Shown here: one piece after another, positions 36,715 to 44,903 of the stretch
Layout: the number at the start of each line of letters is the position of its first letter
How positions within the stretch are numbered: the stretch's first letter is position 1
From: Sphingomonas sp. FARSPH
Lineage (GTDB): Bacteria > Pseudomonadota > Alphaproteobacteria > Sphingomonadales > Sphingomonadaceae
Direction: 5' to 3'
DNA length: 64,000 nt
NCBI RefSeq assembly: GCF_003355005.1
Contig: NZ_CP029985.1
Span: 372,001-436,000 of the forward strand
Notes under the pieces: model-generated
Database searches by the model: none
Told to the model about the DNA's origin: nothing
Seen by the model: the letters and a program-made list of their open reading frames with translations, nothing else
Made by a program: the position numbers and the translations under genes

Positions 36715-37756
36715 GCCGCGTTCGCGGCAGCGCTTCGGGCATGTCGGTGCGGATGAAGGCGTAGAGCGCCTCGCGCACCTCGCAGCGCAGGTCGAACGCG
36801 GTCGAGGCGTCCTTCGCCGTCATCAGCCCGCGCAATTCCATGATGCCGTCCGGCTTCGAATCGGTGACCTGCAGGTTGAAGAAGCGCCCGTCCCAACGGC
36901 TGCTCGCGCGCACCACCTCCTCCAGTTTCTCGCGCAGGCGCGGCACGTCGGTGGCAGGATCGACGTACCAGAATACCGAGCCGAGCAAGGCGCTCGTCTC
37001 GCGCGTCCAGTTCTGGAAGCTGTTCTCCAGAAACTTCGACACGGGCACGACCAGCCGGCGATCGTCCCAGATGCGCACCACGACATAGGTCAGGCGGATA
37101 TCCTCGATCCGCCCCCATTCGTTGTCGATGATGACGACGTCGTCGATGCGGATCGGTTCGGTGAACGCCATCTGGATGCCGGCGATAACGTTCTTCAGCG
37201 CGGGCTGCGCCGCAGCGCCGATCGCGAGGCCGGCGACGCCCGCGGACGCGGCCAGCGTCACGCCGATCGTACGGACCGACGGAATGCTCATCAGCATCAT
37301 CATCGCGGTGAGCAGCACCAGCACGAACACGCCGATGCGGTGGAGGATCGAGATGCGCGTGCGCCGGCGTCGTGCGCGCAGGTTATCGGGGCCGCTGATG
37401 TCAAAGCGTACCTCGCTGATGTCGCGATAGGCGGTCAGCGCGGCGAGGAGCATCCAGCCGAACAGCGCGGGCGCAGCGATGCCGAGCAGGCGTTGCCACA
37501 CATTCTCCCACACCCGCGGCAGATCGAGACTGGGCGTCGAAGCGGCGAGCGCGATCCCGATCAGAAGCCAGAAGCTGGGCCGGCGCAGGCGCAGCACGAG
37601 GATGTCGTCCGCGCGCGTCTTCGTGCGCGCAGTGATCCGGTGGAGGATCGCAAACAGGGCGCGATGGACGAGCACGACGAGCAGCAGGAACGCCGCGACA
37701 CCGGCAATCCGCGCCGCCCAGCTCGGCAGGTCGAGGTCGAGATAGGGGATGTGCAT
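36677..37756 (-). CDS. MscS-family mechanosensitive channel
   Basis: 359 residues. About four membrane helices lie in the first 200 residues. The pore helix with alternating Gly and Ala is VTLAASAGVAGLAIGAAAQP, followed by the MscS beta domain IRIDDVVIIDNEWGRIEDI and the cytoplasmic cage. It releases solutes on hypo-osmotic shock. It ends inside otsA on the other strand, so the channel and the trehalose operon converge and share 38 bases, which is notable because they act in opposite osmotic directions. The C-terminal tail is Pro-rich. Confidence 0.93.
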   Translation of the reverse strand: MHIPYLDLDLPSWAARIAGVAAFLLLVVLVHRALFAILHRITARTKTRADDILVLRLRRPSFWLLIGIALAASTPSLDLPRVWENVWQRLLGIAAPALFGWMLLAALTAYRDISEVRFDISGPDNLRARRRRTRISILHRIGVFVLVLLTAMMMLMSIPSVRTIGVTLAASAGVAGLAIGAAAQPALKNVIAGIQMAFTEPIRIDDVVIIDNEWGRIEDIRLTYVVVRIWDDRRLVVPVSKFLENSFQNWTRETSALLGSVFWYVDPATDVPRLREKLEEVVRASSRWDGRFFNLQVTDSKPDGIMELRGLMTAKDASTAFDLRCEVREALYAFIRTDMPEALPRTRLMPAAVPEPAPR

Positions 37757-38060
37757 CGCGCGCTATCACGCTTCAGCGTGCGAAAGGCTCCCGGGAGTCC
37801 GGCGCCTGCCCCGCGAGTCTTGACAAAATTGACACCTGAACGCGCAATCTTCCCAATGCCGGCCTTTATGTAAATTACGCCAATGAGAAAGTGCGCATTC
37901 CTTGTAGCAGGATCGGGCCGTGTAGGAAAACGATCCGAGACGAACGCCGGTTCGCTGTTCCCGCGTCGGCCGGGATCGAGCAGTCACACGAGGTTGGCCC
38001 CACTGGACCCCGGCCCTCGCCCGGGGTGGAAGGCGCGCGGTGGGTCTTTGGCCCTGCCCG
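37757..38060. other. Intergenic region between MscS and hydroxy-acid dehydrogenase genes
   Basis: 304 bases without a convincing gene. It must hold the MscS promoter (minus strand). Visible sequence features are two overlapping TTGACA hexamers on the plus strand (37820-37825, 37829-37834), and a palindrome ACCCCGG/CCGGGGT (38007-38027) of the same type as the repeat before secY. A 77-codon plus-strand frame is present but looks random. Confidence 0.5.
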
Positions 38061-39218
38061 CTATACCCGCTGCGCCCCCGCCTCTCGCACCGCGGCGAGC
38101 GTCGGATAGCCGTTGACCGCCATCAGCAGGTCGGCCTCCGCGAGCAGGCATTTGAGGACGTGCGCGGCGCCGTCCGCGCCGCCGAGCGCGAGGCCGTAGC
38201 TGTAGGGTCGGCCCACCCCGACCATCGTCGCGCCGAGCGCGATCGCCTTGACGACATCGGTGCCCGAGCGGACGCCCGAATCGAACAGCACGGGCACGTC
38301 CCCCGCCGCGGCGACGACGCCGGGCAACAGGTCGATCGCGGCGATGCCGCCATTCGCCTGCCGCCCGCCGTGGTTGGAACAATAGATGGCGTCAGCCCCC
38401 GCATCGATCGCGCGGCGCGCATCGTCGGGGTGGCAGATGCCTTTCAGCACGATCGGCAATTTGGTCAGCGACCGCAGCCAGCGCATGTCGTCCCAGGTCA
38501 GCACCTTGCCGAACAGGCGCGCCCACAGGCCGACCGCATCCGCCGGCGCACCCGAAGGGGACTTGCCGAGCAGACGCTGGAAAACCGGGTCGCTGAAATA
38601 ATTGGTCAGGACGTGGCCGCGCAGTTGCGGAAAATTGGCGACGTTGAGATCGCGCGGGCGCCACCCCGTCACCCAAGTGTCGAGCGTGACGACGATCGCC
38701 TTATATCCCGCCGCCTCCGCGCGCGAGATGAGGCTGGCGGCGAGATCGGGGTCGCGCGGCGTGTAGAGCTGGAAGAAGCCCGGCGTCGCGCCCATCGCAC
38801 CCGCCACCGCCTCCAGAGGATCGTTGGACAGCGTCGACGCACACAGCGGCACGCCAGTCGCGGCCGCCGCACGCGCAGCGGCGAGATCGCCGTGGCCGTC
38901 CTGGGTGCACAGCCCGGTGACGCCGATCGGCGCCATGAACACAGGAGTGGGAAGGCTGAGGCCGAACAGCGACACCGACAGGTCGCGCGTCGTGCAATCG
39001 ACCATCATCCGCGGGACCATGCCCCAGTCGCCGAACGCCGTCGCATTGCGCCGCTGCGTCGTCTCGTCGCCGCAGCCGCCCTGCACATAACCGAGCACGC
39101 CCGGCTCCATCGCCGCTGCCGCGCGCGCCTCCAGCGTCGCGAAATCGACAGGCCAGCGCGGCATCACGCCCGACAGGCCCGCACCGTAGATGAGATTCTG
39201 GTAATCGCCGTAGGCCAC
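38061..39218 (-). CDS. FMN-dependent alpha-hydroxy acid dehydrogenase (LldD/glycolate oxidase family)
   Basis: 385-residue TIM-barrel flavoprotein oxidising L-lactate or a related 2-hydroxy acid. Family features are the N-terminal DFATLEARAAAAMEPGVLGY, FMAPIGVTGLC, YTPRDPDLA, then the catalytic His and FMN/substrate Arg in SNHGGRQ, and the phosphate-binding VLFDSGVRSGTDVVKAIALG and GRPYSYG. The substrate cannot be set from sequence; L-lactate or mandelate-type acids are likely. It is divergent from the PiT phosphate transporter with 230 bases between. Confidence 0.92.
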   Translation of the reverse strand: MAYGDYQNLIYGAGLSGVMPRWPVDFATLEARAAAAMEPGVLGYVQGGCGDETTQRRNATAFGDWGMVPRMMVDCTTRDLSVSLFGLSLPTPVFMAPIGVTGLCTQDGHGDLAAARAAAATGVPLCASTLSNDPLEAVAGAMGATPGFFQLYTPRDPDLAASLISRAEAAGYKAIVVTLDTWVTGWRPRDLNVANFPQLRGHVLTNYFSDPVFQRLLGKSPSGAPADAVGLWARLFGKVLTWDDMRWLRSLTKLPIVLKGICHPDDARRAIDAGADAIYCSNHGGRQANGGIAAIDLLPGVVAAAGDVPVLFDSGVRSGTDVVKAIALGATMVGVGRPYSYGLALGGADGAAHVLKCLLAEADLLMAVNGYPTLAAVREAGAQRV

Positions 39219-39407
39219 GCGCCCTCTCCCTCAGGCATCCGACCCACCGGCAGCGGCGCTCTCGGGGCGCTTATCCAGGATCGCGCCGGGTCGATGCCAT
39301 CGAAGTCGACAGGAAGCGCGACGCCGGGTCAAGCCCGCTGGTACGCGCGCGACCGCGTCGATGGGCAGCTCCGTTGCCGCCCGCGCGATAATCCGGTATC
39401 GACGGAC

Positions 39408-39425
39408 CTGTCACGAACTCGTCAC
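39408..39425 (+). promoter_or_regulatory. Pho-box-like site upstream of the PiT transporter
   Basis: CTGTCAC (39408-39414), spacer GAAC, TCGTCAC (39419-39425). The first repeat is six of seven to the PhoB consensus CTGTCAT and the second five of seven, with the correct 11-bp period. It ends 23 bases before the PiT start codon, so it is unusually close; this favours repression or a short leader rather than simple activation. Confidence 0.6.
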
Positions 39426-39448
39426 ATCGCGGGTGCACCGGCAATCCT

Positions 39449-41095
39449 ATGGCAACCATCGCTTCGACCCCGGCAGAAGGCCGCCAGCCTCTGCGCGGCC
39501 CGCATCTCGACGCGCGGCTGCATCCCGCCGGACGGTGGATCTTCCTGGCGGTGCTGATCGGCGCGCTCGGCTATGCCGGGTTCAGCGTGTTGACCGACAC
39601 CGCCGAGGTGGGCGAGCAGATGGCGACAGGGGTCTTCCTGTTCCTCGGCCTCGCGCTGCTGATCGCGCTGGGGTTCGAATTCGTCAACGGCTTCCACGAC
39701 ACCGCCAATGCGGTCGCGACCGTCATCTACACGCATGCGCTGCCTGCACCCGTTGCGGTCGTCTGGTCGGGGTTCTTCAACTTCCTGGGCGTGCTCACTT
39801 CATCGGGGGCGGTCGCCTATTCGATCGTCACGCTACTGCCCGTCGACCTGATCCTCCATGTCGGATCGCTGGGCGGCTTTGCGATGATCTTTGCGCTGTT
39901 GCTCGCCGCGATCATCTGGAACCTGGCGACCTGGGCGGCGGGGCTGCCCAATTCGTCGAGCCATGCGCTGATCGGATCGATTCTGGGCGTCGGCCTTGCC
40001 AACCAGCTGCTCGCGCGCGGGTTGTCGGGCACGTCGGGCGTCGACTGGCACCAGGCGCAGAAAATCTTCATCACCCTGCTCGTCAGTCCGCTGGTCGGTT
40101 TCGCGGGCGCGCTGCTGCTGATGCTGGTGATGAAGCGGTTCTTCCGCGACCCCACGCTGTATCGCGAGCCGCCCGCCGATCGTCCGCCCTCGCGCGGGAT
40201 CCGCGGCCTGCTGATCTTCACCTGCACCGCGGTCAGCTTCGCGCACGGCAGCAACGACGGGCAGAAGGGCATGGGCCTCATCATGCTCATCCTGATCGGC
40301 TGCGCGCCGACCGCCTATGCGCTTAACCGCACCGTCCCCGACAGCGCCACCCCCGCCTATGTCGCGGAGGCGCGCCAGGCGGCGGCGACGTTCGCGGCGC
40401 ATGACGGCAACGCCCGCCCCGCCTCCGTCGACGCGGCGCGCGCGACGATCACGCAAGCCCTGTCGGTGCGGCGGGTCGACCAGCCCGCGGTGTATGGCGC
40501 GCTCGCCGCGCTGTCCAACGACGTCGGCGCGCGGATCGGCGATTACGGCGCGCTGAGCCGCGTCCCCGCCGCCGCCGCGCCCAATCTGCGCGCCGACATG
40601 TATCTGGTGCTCGACGCGAGCAAGCAGATCGTCGCCGACGAAGGCGCGAAGTCGCGCTTCTCCGCCGCCGAGCTCGACGGGATCAAGCGCTATGGCGGAC
40701 GACTGGAGCAGGGCACTCGCTACATCCCGCTGTGGGTCAAGGTGACGGTGGCGATCGCGCTCGGCCTCGGCACGATGGTGGGATGGAAGCGGATCGTCGT
40801 CACGGTGGGCGAGAAGATCGGCAAGACGCACCTGACCTATGGCATGGGCGTGTCGGCGGAGCTGATGGCGGCGAGCACGATCCTGCTCGCCGACCGGCTG
40901 GGCATGCCGGTGTCGACGACGCACGTCCTGTCCTCCGGCGTCGCGGGCGCCTCGGTGGGCAATGGCGCCGGGCTGCAGTGGCGCACGGTGCGCAACATGG
41001 CGACGGCGTGGTTCCTGACGCTGCCCGCGGCGATGCTGCTCGCCGGGCTGCTCTATTGGGCGCTGCTCACCGGCATCCGCGTCTTCGCGGGCTGA
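39449..41095 (+). CDS. Inorganic phosphate transporter, PiT family
   Basis: 548 residues, metal-phosphate:proton symporter in the inner membrane. The duplicated PiT signatures are GFEFVNGFHDTANAVATVI at the N-terminal side and SAELMAASTILLADRLGMPV-STTH near the C-terminus. About ten membrane helices flank a long hydrophilic central insert (about 295-425). The start at 39449 leaves a 30-residue polar N-terminus. A Pho-box-like site lies directly upstream, and PlcP-like and glycosyltransferase genes follow on the same strand, so phosphate control of the region is suggested. Confidence 0.94.
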   Translation: MATIASTPAEGRQPLRGPHLDARLHPAGRWIFLAVLIGALGYAGFSVLTDTAEVGEQMATGVFLFLGLALLIALGFEFVNGFHDTANAVATVIYTHALPAPVAVVWSGFFNFLGVLTSSGAVAYSIVTLLPVDLILHVGSLGGFAMIFALLLAAIIWNLATWAAGLPNSSSHALIGSILGVGLANQLLARGLSGTSGVDWHQAQKIFITLLVSPLVGFAGALLLMLVMKRFFRDPTLYREPPADRPPSRGIRGLLIFTCTAVSFAHGSNDGQKGMGLIMLILIGCAPTAYALNRTVPDSATPAYVAEARQAAATFAAHDGNARPASVDAARATITQALSVRRVDQPAVYGALAALSNDVGARIGDYGALSRVPAAAAPNLRADMYLVLDASKQIVADEGAKSRFSAAELDGIKRYGGRLEQGTRYIPLWVKVTVAIALGLGTMVGWKRIVVTVGEKIGKTHLTYGMGVSAELMAASTILLADRLGMPVSTTHVLSSGVAGASVGNGAGLQWRTVRNMATAWFLTLPAAMLLAGLLYWALLTGIRVFAG

Positions 41096-41111
41096 GGACC
41101 GCAACATTCGC

Positions 41112-41138
41112 GTAACCGGATGGTGACGCCAGCGTCAC
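41112..41138. promoter_or_regulatory. Candidate operator upstream of the PlcP-like gene
   Basis: The 107-base gap after PiT holds a perfect palindrome GTGACGC-CA-GCGTCAC (41123-41138). Overlapping it, GTAACCG (41112-41118), four bases, GTGACGC (41123-41129) resemble a degenerate Pho box in reverse orientation (five of seven each). Either could control the plcP-agt pair. Confidence 0.35.
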
Positions 41139-41201
41139 ACTGATCCGGCATGGCCATTCCAGCGGGGGGCGGCGCGCCCTCCTTGCAGGGGTGTAAAAGC
41201 C

Positions 41202-42083
41202 ATGACGTTCGACCCGACGACCGCCGATCGTGCCGAAGCCGGCGCCGCGATCCTTTCCTTCGTCTCGCATCGCCCGACGACGCCGGAAAAGACCGATATC
41301 GCGCGTCGCCGCTATCGCACGATCTGGATCAGCGACGTCCATCTCGGCACGCGCGGCTGCAACGCCGACATGCTGATCGACTTCCTCGACCGCGTCGACA
41401 GCGACATCCTGTATCTGGTCGGCGACATCGTCGACGGCTGGCAGCTCAAGAAGCGCTTCTACTGGCCCGCCGCGCACAATGACGTCGTCTGGCGGCTGCT
41501 GAAGCGCGCCAAGCGCGGTACGCAGGTCACCTATATCCCCGGCAACCACGACGAGATGTTCCGCCAATTCGCGGGCATGAACTTCGGCGGCGTCGCGATC
41601 CGGCGCAAGGCGATCCACCGCACCGTCGATGGCCGCCGCCTGCTGGTGCTGCACGGCGACGAATTCGACGCGATCACGCTCGGCCATCGCTGGATCGCGC
41701 TGCTCGGCGACAGCGCCTACACCGCGCTGATGGCGGTCAACCGCTGGACCAACGTCGTGCGCCGCAAGCTCGGCCGCCCCTATTGGTCGCTGTCGAAGCA
41801 TGCCAAGGCGAAGGTGAAGAACGCCGTCGCCTTCATCTCGAAGTTCGAGGAAGTCGTCGCGCATGCCGCCGGATCGCGCGGCGTCGACGGCGTGGTGTGC
41901 GGGCATATCCACACCGCTGAGATCCGCGAGATCGGCAACGTCACCTATTACAACGACGGCGACTGGGTGGAGGGCTGCACCGCGCTGGTCGAGCATTTCG
42001 ACGGCACGATGGAGGTGCTGCACTGGGCGGACGAGATCGCCGCGCGCGAGGCGGCCGACCGCGCCGCCGCGATCGCCGCCTGA
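41202..42083 (+). CDS. PlcP-like metallophosphoesterase (LpxH-related; probable phospholipase C)
   Basis: 293-residue calcineurin-like enzyme. The metal ligands are in SDVHLG (Asp45, His47), GDIVDGW (74-80), GNHDE (114-118), HGDEFD, and GHIHTAEIR. The extra segments FYWPAAHNDVVWRLLKRAKR and PYWSLSKHAKAKVKNAVAFI are characteristic of the subgroup containing Sinorhizobium PlcP, which splits phosphatidylcholine to diacylglycerol during phosphate starvation; the automatic name UDP-2,3-diacylglucosamine diphosphatase is often given to it. The glycosyltransferase starts two bases after its stop, as in other plcP-agt pairs. PlcP assignment is by resemblance, not assay. Confidence 0.85.
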   Translation: MTFDPTTADRAEAGAAILSFVSHRPTTPEKTDIARRRYRTIWISDVHLGTRGCNADMLIDFLDRVDSDILYLVGDIVDGWQLKKRFYWPAAHNDVVWRLLKRAKRGTQVTYIPGNHDEMFRQFAGMNFGGVAIRRKAIHRTVDGRRLLVLHGDEFDAITLGHRWIALLGDSAYTALMAVNRWTNVVRRKLGRPYWSLSKHAKAKVKNAVAFISKFEEVVAHAAGSRGVDGVVCGHIHTAEIREIGNVTYYNDGDWVEGCTALVEHFDGTMEVLHWADEIAAREAADRAAAIAA

Positions 42084-42084
42084 C

Positions 42085-43110
42085 ATGCGGATCGCGATCG
42101 TCACCGACGCGTGGCAGCCGCAGGTCAACGGCGTCGTCCGCACGCTGACCGCGACCAAGGCGGAACTGGAGGCGATGGGGCACGAGGTGCTCGTCGTCTC
42201 GCCCGACCGCTTCGCCACGCTCCCCTGCCCGACCTATCCCGAAATCCGGTTGGCGCTGACCGGGCGCGGCGGCGTCGGGCGGCTGATCCGCGCGTTCGAT
42301 CCCGACGCGATCCACATTTCGACCGAAGGACCGCTGGGCCTCGCCGCGCGGCGCTGGTGCCTGTCGCGCAGCCTTCGCTTCACCACCGCCTATCACACGC
42401 AATTTCCCGATTATCTCGCCAAGCGGACGGGGGTGAGCGCGGAGGTGTTCTGGCGCTACATCCGCTGGTTCCACCGCCCGGCGGAGGCGATCCTCGCCTC
42501 GACGGCGTCGGTCGACACGGTGCTCGGCGCGCAGGGCCTGCACCATACGCGGCGCTGGGGCCGAGGGGTCGATTTGTCGCTGTTCACGCCCGATGGCACG
42601 CACGACCCGGCGATCGCCGGCCTGCCGGGGCCGGTGCAGCTCTACGTCGGCCGCGTCGCGGTGGAAAAGAACATCGAGGGGTTCCTGACGACGAACCATC
42701 CCGGCACGAAGGTGGTGGTGGGCGACGGCCCCGCGCGCGAGGCGCTGGCGGCGCGCTATCCGGCGGCGCATTTCGTCGGCCCCCGCTTCGGCCCGGCGCT
42801 CGCCGCCGCCTATCGCAGCGCCGACGTCTTCGTCTTCCCCAGCCGCACCGACACGTTCGGCCTGGTGATGATCGAGGCGCTGGCGTGCGGCACCCCGGTC
42901 GCGGCGCTGCCCGCACCGGGGCCGGTCGATGTGCTGAGCGACGACGTCGGCGCGATCGACGAGACGCTCGACGTCGCGATCGCCGCGGCGCTGGATCGCG
43001 ACCGGGCCGCCTGCACCGCCTATGCGCGCCGCTTCACCTGGACGGCCAGCGCGACGCAGTTTCTCGACGCCCTCGCCCCGATCCGCCCGGTCGCCCGCCG
43101 CGCGGCGTGA
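42085..43110 (+). CDS. Family 1/4 glycosyltransferase, probable diacylglycerol glycosyltransferase (Agt-like)
   Basis: 341 residues of GT-B fold. It begins MRIAIVTDAWQPQVNGVVRT, an N-terminal acceptor-binding signature of the SqdX/PimB-like group, and has GAQGLHHTRRWGRGVDLSLF and the donor-binding segment SRTDTFGLVMIEALACGTPV with the acidic pair (Asp in place of the first Glu of EX7E). With the PlcP-like enzyme, it would glycosylate the diacylglycerol released from phospholipid. It could alternatively act on another lipid or on an exopolysaccharide. It ends four bases before the convergent ABC gene. Confidence 0.85.
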   Translation: MRIAIVTDAWQPQVNGVVRTLTATKAELEAMGHEVLVVSPDRFATLPCPTYPEIRLALTGRGGVGRLIRAFDPDAIHISTEGPLGLAARRWCLSRSLRFTTAYHTQFPDYLAKRTGVSAEVFWRYIRWFHRPAEAILASTASVDTVLGAQGLHHTRRWGRGVDLSLFTPDGTHDPAIAGLPGPVQLYVGRVAVEKNIEGFLTTNHPGTKVVVGDGPAREALAARYPAAHFVGPRFGPALAAAYRSADVFVFPSRTDTFGLVMIEALACGTPVAALPAPGPVDVLSDDVGAIDETLDVAIAAALDRDRAACTAYARRFTWTASATQFLDALAPIRPVARRAA

Positions 43111-43114
43111 CCCG

Positions 43115-43840
43115 CTATCGTTGGCGGACGCCGCGCAGGCGATCGATCATCGTCTTCTCGAAGGCCCGGGGATCGATCGCCGCCTCACGCAATCGGTCGC
43201 CGTCGAGCGTCGCGGCGACGCGCCCGTCGGCGAGCATCACCCCGGCGTCGCACGATCCCGCCAGCATGGTGAGGTCATGCAGCGCGGTGACGAGCGTCCA
43301 GCCATCCTCAACCATCGACCGCAAGACCTGCCGCAGATCGTAACCGGCGACCGGATCGAGCCAGTTGAACGGCTCGTCCAGAACGATGCAACGATGGCCG
43401 CCGACGAACGCGGCGGCGATGGCGAGCCGTTGTCGCATGCCCGCCGAACAGTCGCCAACCCAGCGGTTGCGGAGGTCGGCGATACCAAGCGCGCTCCATA
43501 GCGCGGCCAAGCGGGATTCGTCGATCGGCGCGGCGCCCCGCGCGAAGTCGAGCACTTCATACCCGCGCAAACGGTCGGGCAAGCGATCGGCGGGCAGAGC
43601 GAAGCCCAGACCGCGGGCACGGGCGGCACGATCCGCCACCAGATCGCGGCCGTCGATCAGGCACGCGCCCCCGGCAAAGGCCAATCGACCCGCAAGCGCG
43701 CGGAGCAGACTGGTCTTGCCCGAGCCATTGGCGCCGATGACGCCGAACCAGGTGCCAGCTGATATCGTCAGGTCGATGCCATCGACGACCCGGCGGCCGC
43801 CACGCACGACCACCGCATCCGAAAGCACGATATCACTCAT
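43115..43840 (-). CDS. ABC transporter ATP-binding protein
   Basis: 241 residues. Walker A is GANGSGKTS, the signature is CSAGMRQR, Walker B is CIVLDEP and the H-loop is LVTALHD. The signature resembles the YSxGMxQR type of two-component exporters rather than LSGGQ. The ATG at 43840 overlaps the permease stop by four bases, so the two genes are coupled. The transported substance is not known. Confidence 0.92.
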   Translation of the reverse strand: MSDIVLSDAVVVRGGRRVVDGIDLTISAGTWFGVIGANGSGKTSLLRALAGRLAFAGGACLIDGRDLVADRAARARGLGFALPADRLPDRLRGYEVLDFARGAAPIDESRLAALWSALGIADLRNRWVGDCSAGMRQRLAIAAAFVGGHRCIVLDEPFNWLDPVAGYDLRQVLRSMVEDGWTLVTALHDLTMLAGSCDAGVMLADGRVAATLDGDRLREAAIDPRAFEKTMIDRLRGVRQR

Positions 43841-44838
43841 GCCACCACCCAAAGCCGCGCCCTCGCGCGACGTGACAGTCGCCAGAAGATGCCGATCGCA
43901 ACCAGCGCTGCAGCAACGGGTGAAATCATGGCCGCCGAAGCGATGATGGCGAGAGCGACGGTCACCACGACATCGGCTTGCCGACGGCCGAGAAGGCGGC
44001 AGGCCTGGATGCGTAGCGCCATGAACAGGAGCATCGCGGCAACCGCCGCCGCCGTCACGCCACCTGCGCGAAGGCCGGCAGACATCGACACCGCCAGCGG
44101 CGCCAGCAGCGAAAACGTCAGCGCAGCAGGTGCCAGCCGAAGCGCTATACCCGGCAGACCGTGACCCGCCATGGCAAGGAAGCGGACTGCCGTAGCATCC
44201 ACCCGTGTCAGCACGGCCGCGACGGCCAGCGACGCGACGGCGGTTGTGGCGATGCGGGCGCTCTCGTCCTGTGTGCCGTCTACGAGTGTGACGCAGAAGA
44301 TTATGGCCGCGCCCGCAAGACCCACGGCAACGCGACGCTGCGCAGCGCGCAGCCAGCGGTCGGCGGCAGGGCCGCCGGGAAGGGCGAGGCCACGTGCTTC
44401 GCCCATCGCAGTCGCGATTCCAGCGGTCGCAAGGTAGGTCAGCGCCAAAACGGGAACGATGTGGGGACGCAGCAAGAGCCCGATCACCACGCCCATGGCC
44501 AAAAATCCCGCGTGGCATCGCAGAAGAAAGCCGCGGCGGACGGCAGGATTCAGCGCATCGGCCGCAAGCAGGCCATCGACGCCGTGACGCGCGAGCCGTG
44601 CCACGAGGCCACGCGCCGTCGCGATCCCGGCGAACGCGGCCATCGCCCCGCCAATCCACCATGCCCGTCCGGCTGGCACGGCGAGCAGGCCGTCGCGCGC
44701 GAAAGCCAGGACGGCGATCATCAGCATCGCTGCGATCGCACGATCGTGCCAAGTCGCCAGCGCCGCCGTCGCCTCGCGGCGGATCAGCAGCGCATCATGC
44801 CCGATAAGGCGCCACGCTCCTCGCCTTGCATCCCCCAT
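43837..44838 (-). CDS. Predicted ABC transporter permease, family not recognised
   Basis: 333 residues with about eight to nine hydrophobic segments (for example AGRAWWIGGAMAAFAGIATA and VVTVALAIIASAAMISPVA). Polar stretches with RLARHGVDGLLAADALNPAV lie near the N-terminus. The only context is the overlapping ATPase gene. The protein does not show an ABC2 or FtsX signature that I can read. No substrate-binding gene is nearby, which fits export. Confidence 0.75.
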   Translation of the reverse strand: MGDARRGAWRLIGHDALLIRREATAALATWHDRAIAAMLMIAVLAFARDGLLAVPAGRAWWIGGAMAAFAGIATARGLVARLARHGVDGLLAADALNPAVRRGFLLRCHAGFLAMGVVIGLLLRPHIVPVLALTYLATAGIATAMGEARGLALPGGPAADRWLRAAQRRVAVGLAGAAIIFCVTLVDGTQDESARIATTAVASLAVAAVLTRVDATAVRFLAMAGHGLPGIALRLAPAALTFSLLAPLAVSMSAGLRAGGVTAAAVAAMLLFMALRIQACRLLGRRQADVVVTVALAIIASAAMISPVAAALVAIGIFWRLSRRARARLWVVA

Positions 44839-44903
44839 GCTCGCTTATATCGCGCGCCCTCGATGATTGGGAACAAAGTTCGCTCGCCCGCCGCGCGGCG
44901 CGA

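Noticed and set aside
37883..38116. A 77-codon plus-strand frame in the MscS upstream region
   Set aside because: It contains a palindromic repeat and overlaps the 3' end of the dehydrogenase gene; composition looks random.
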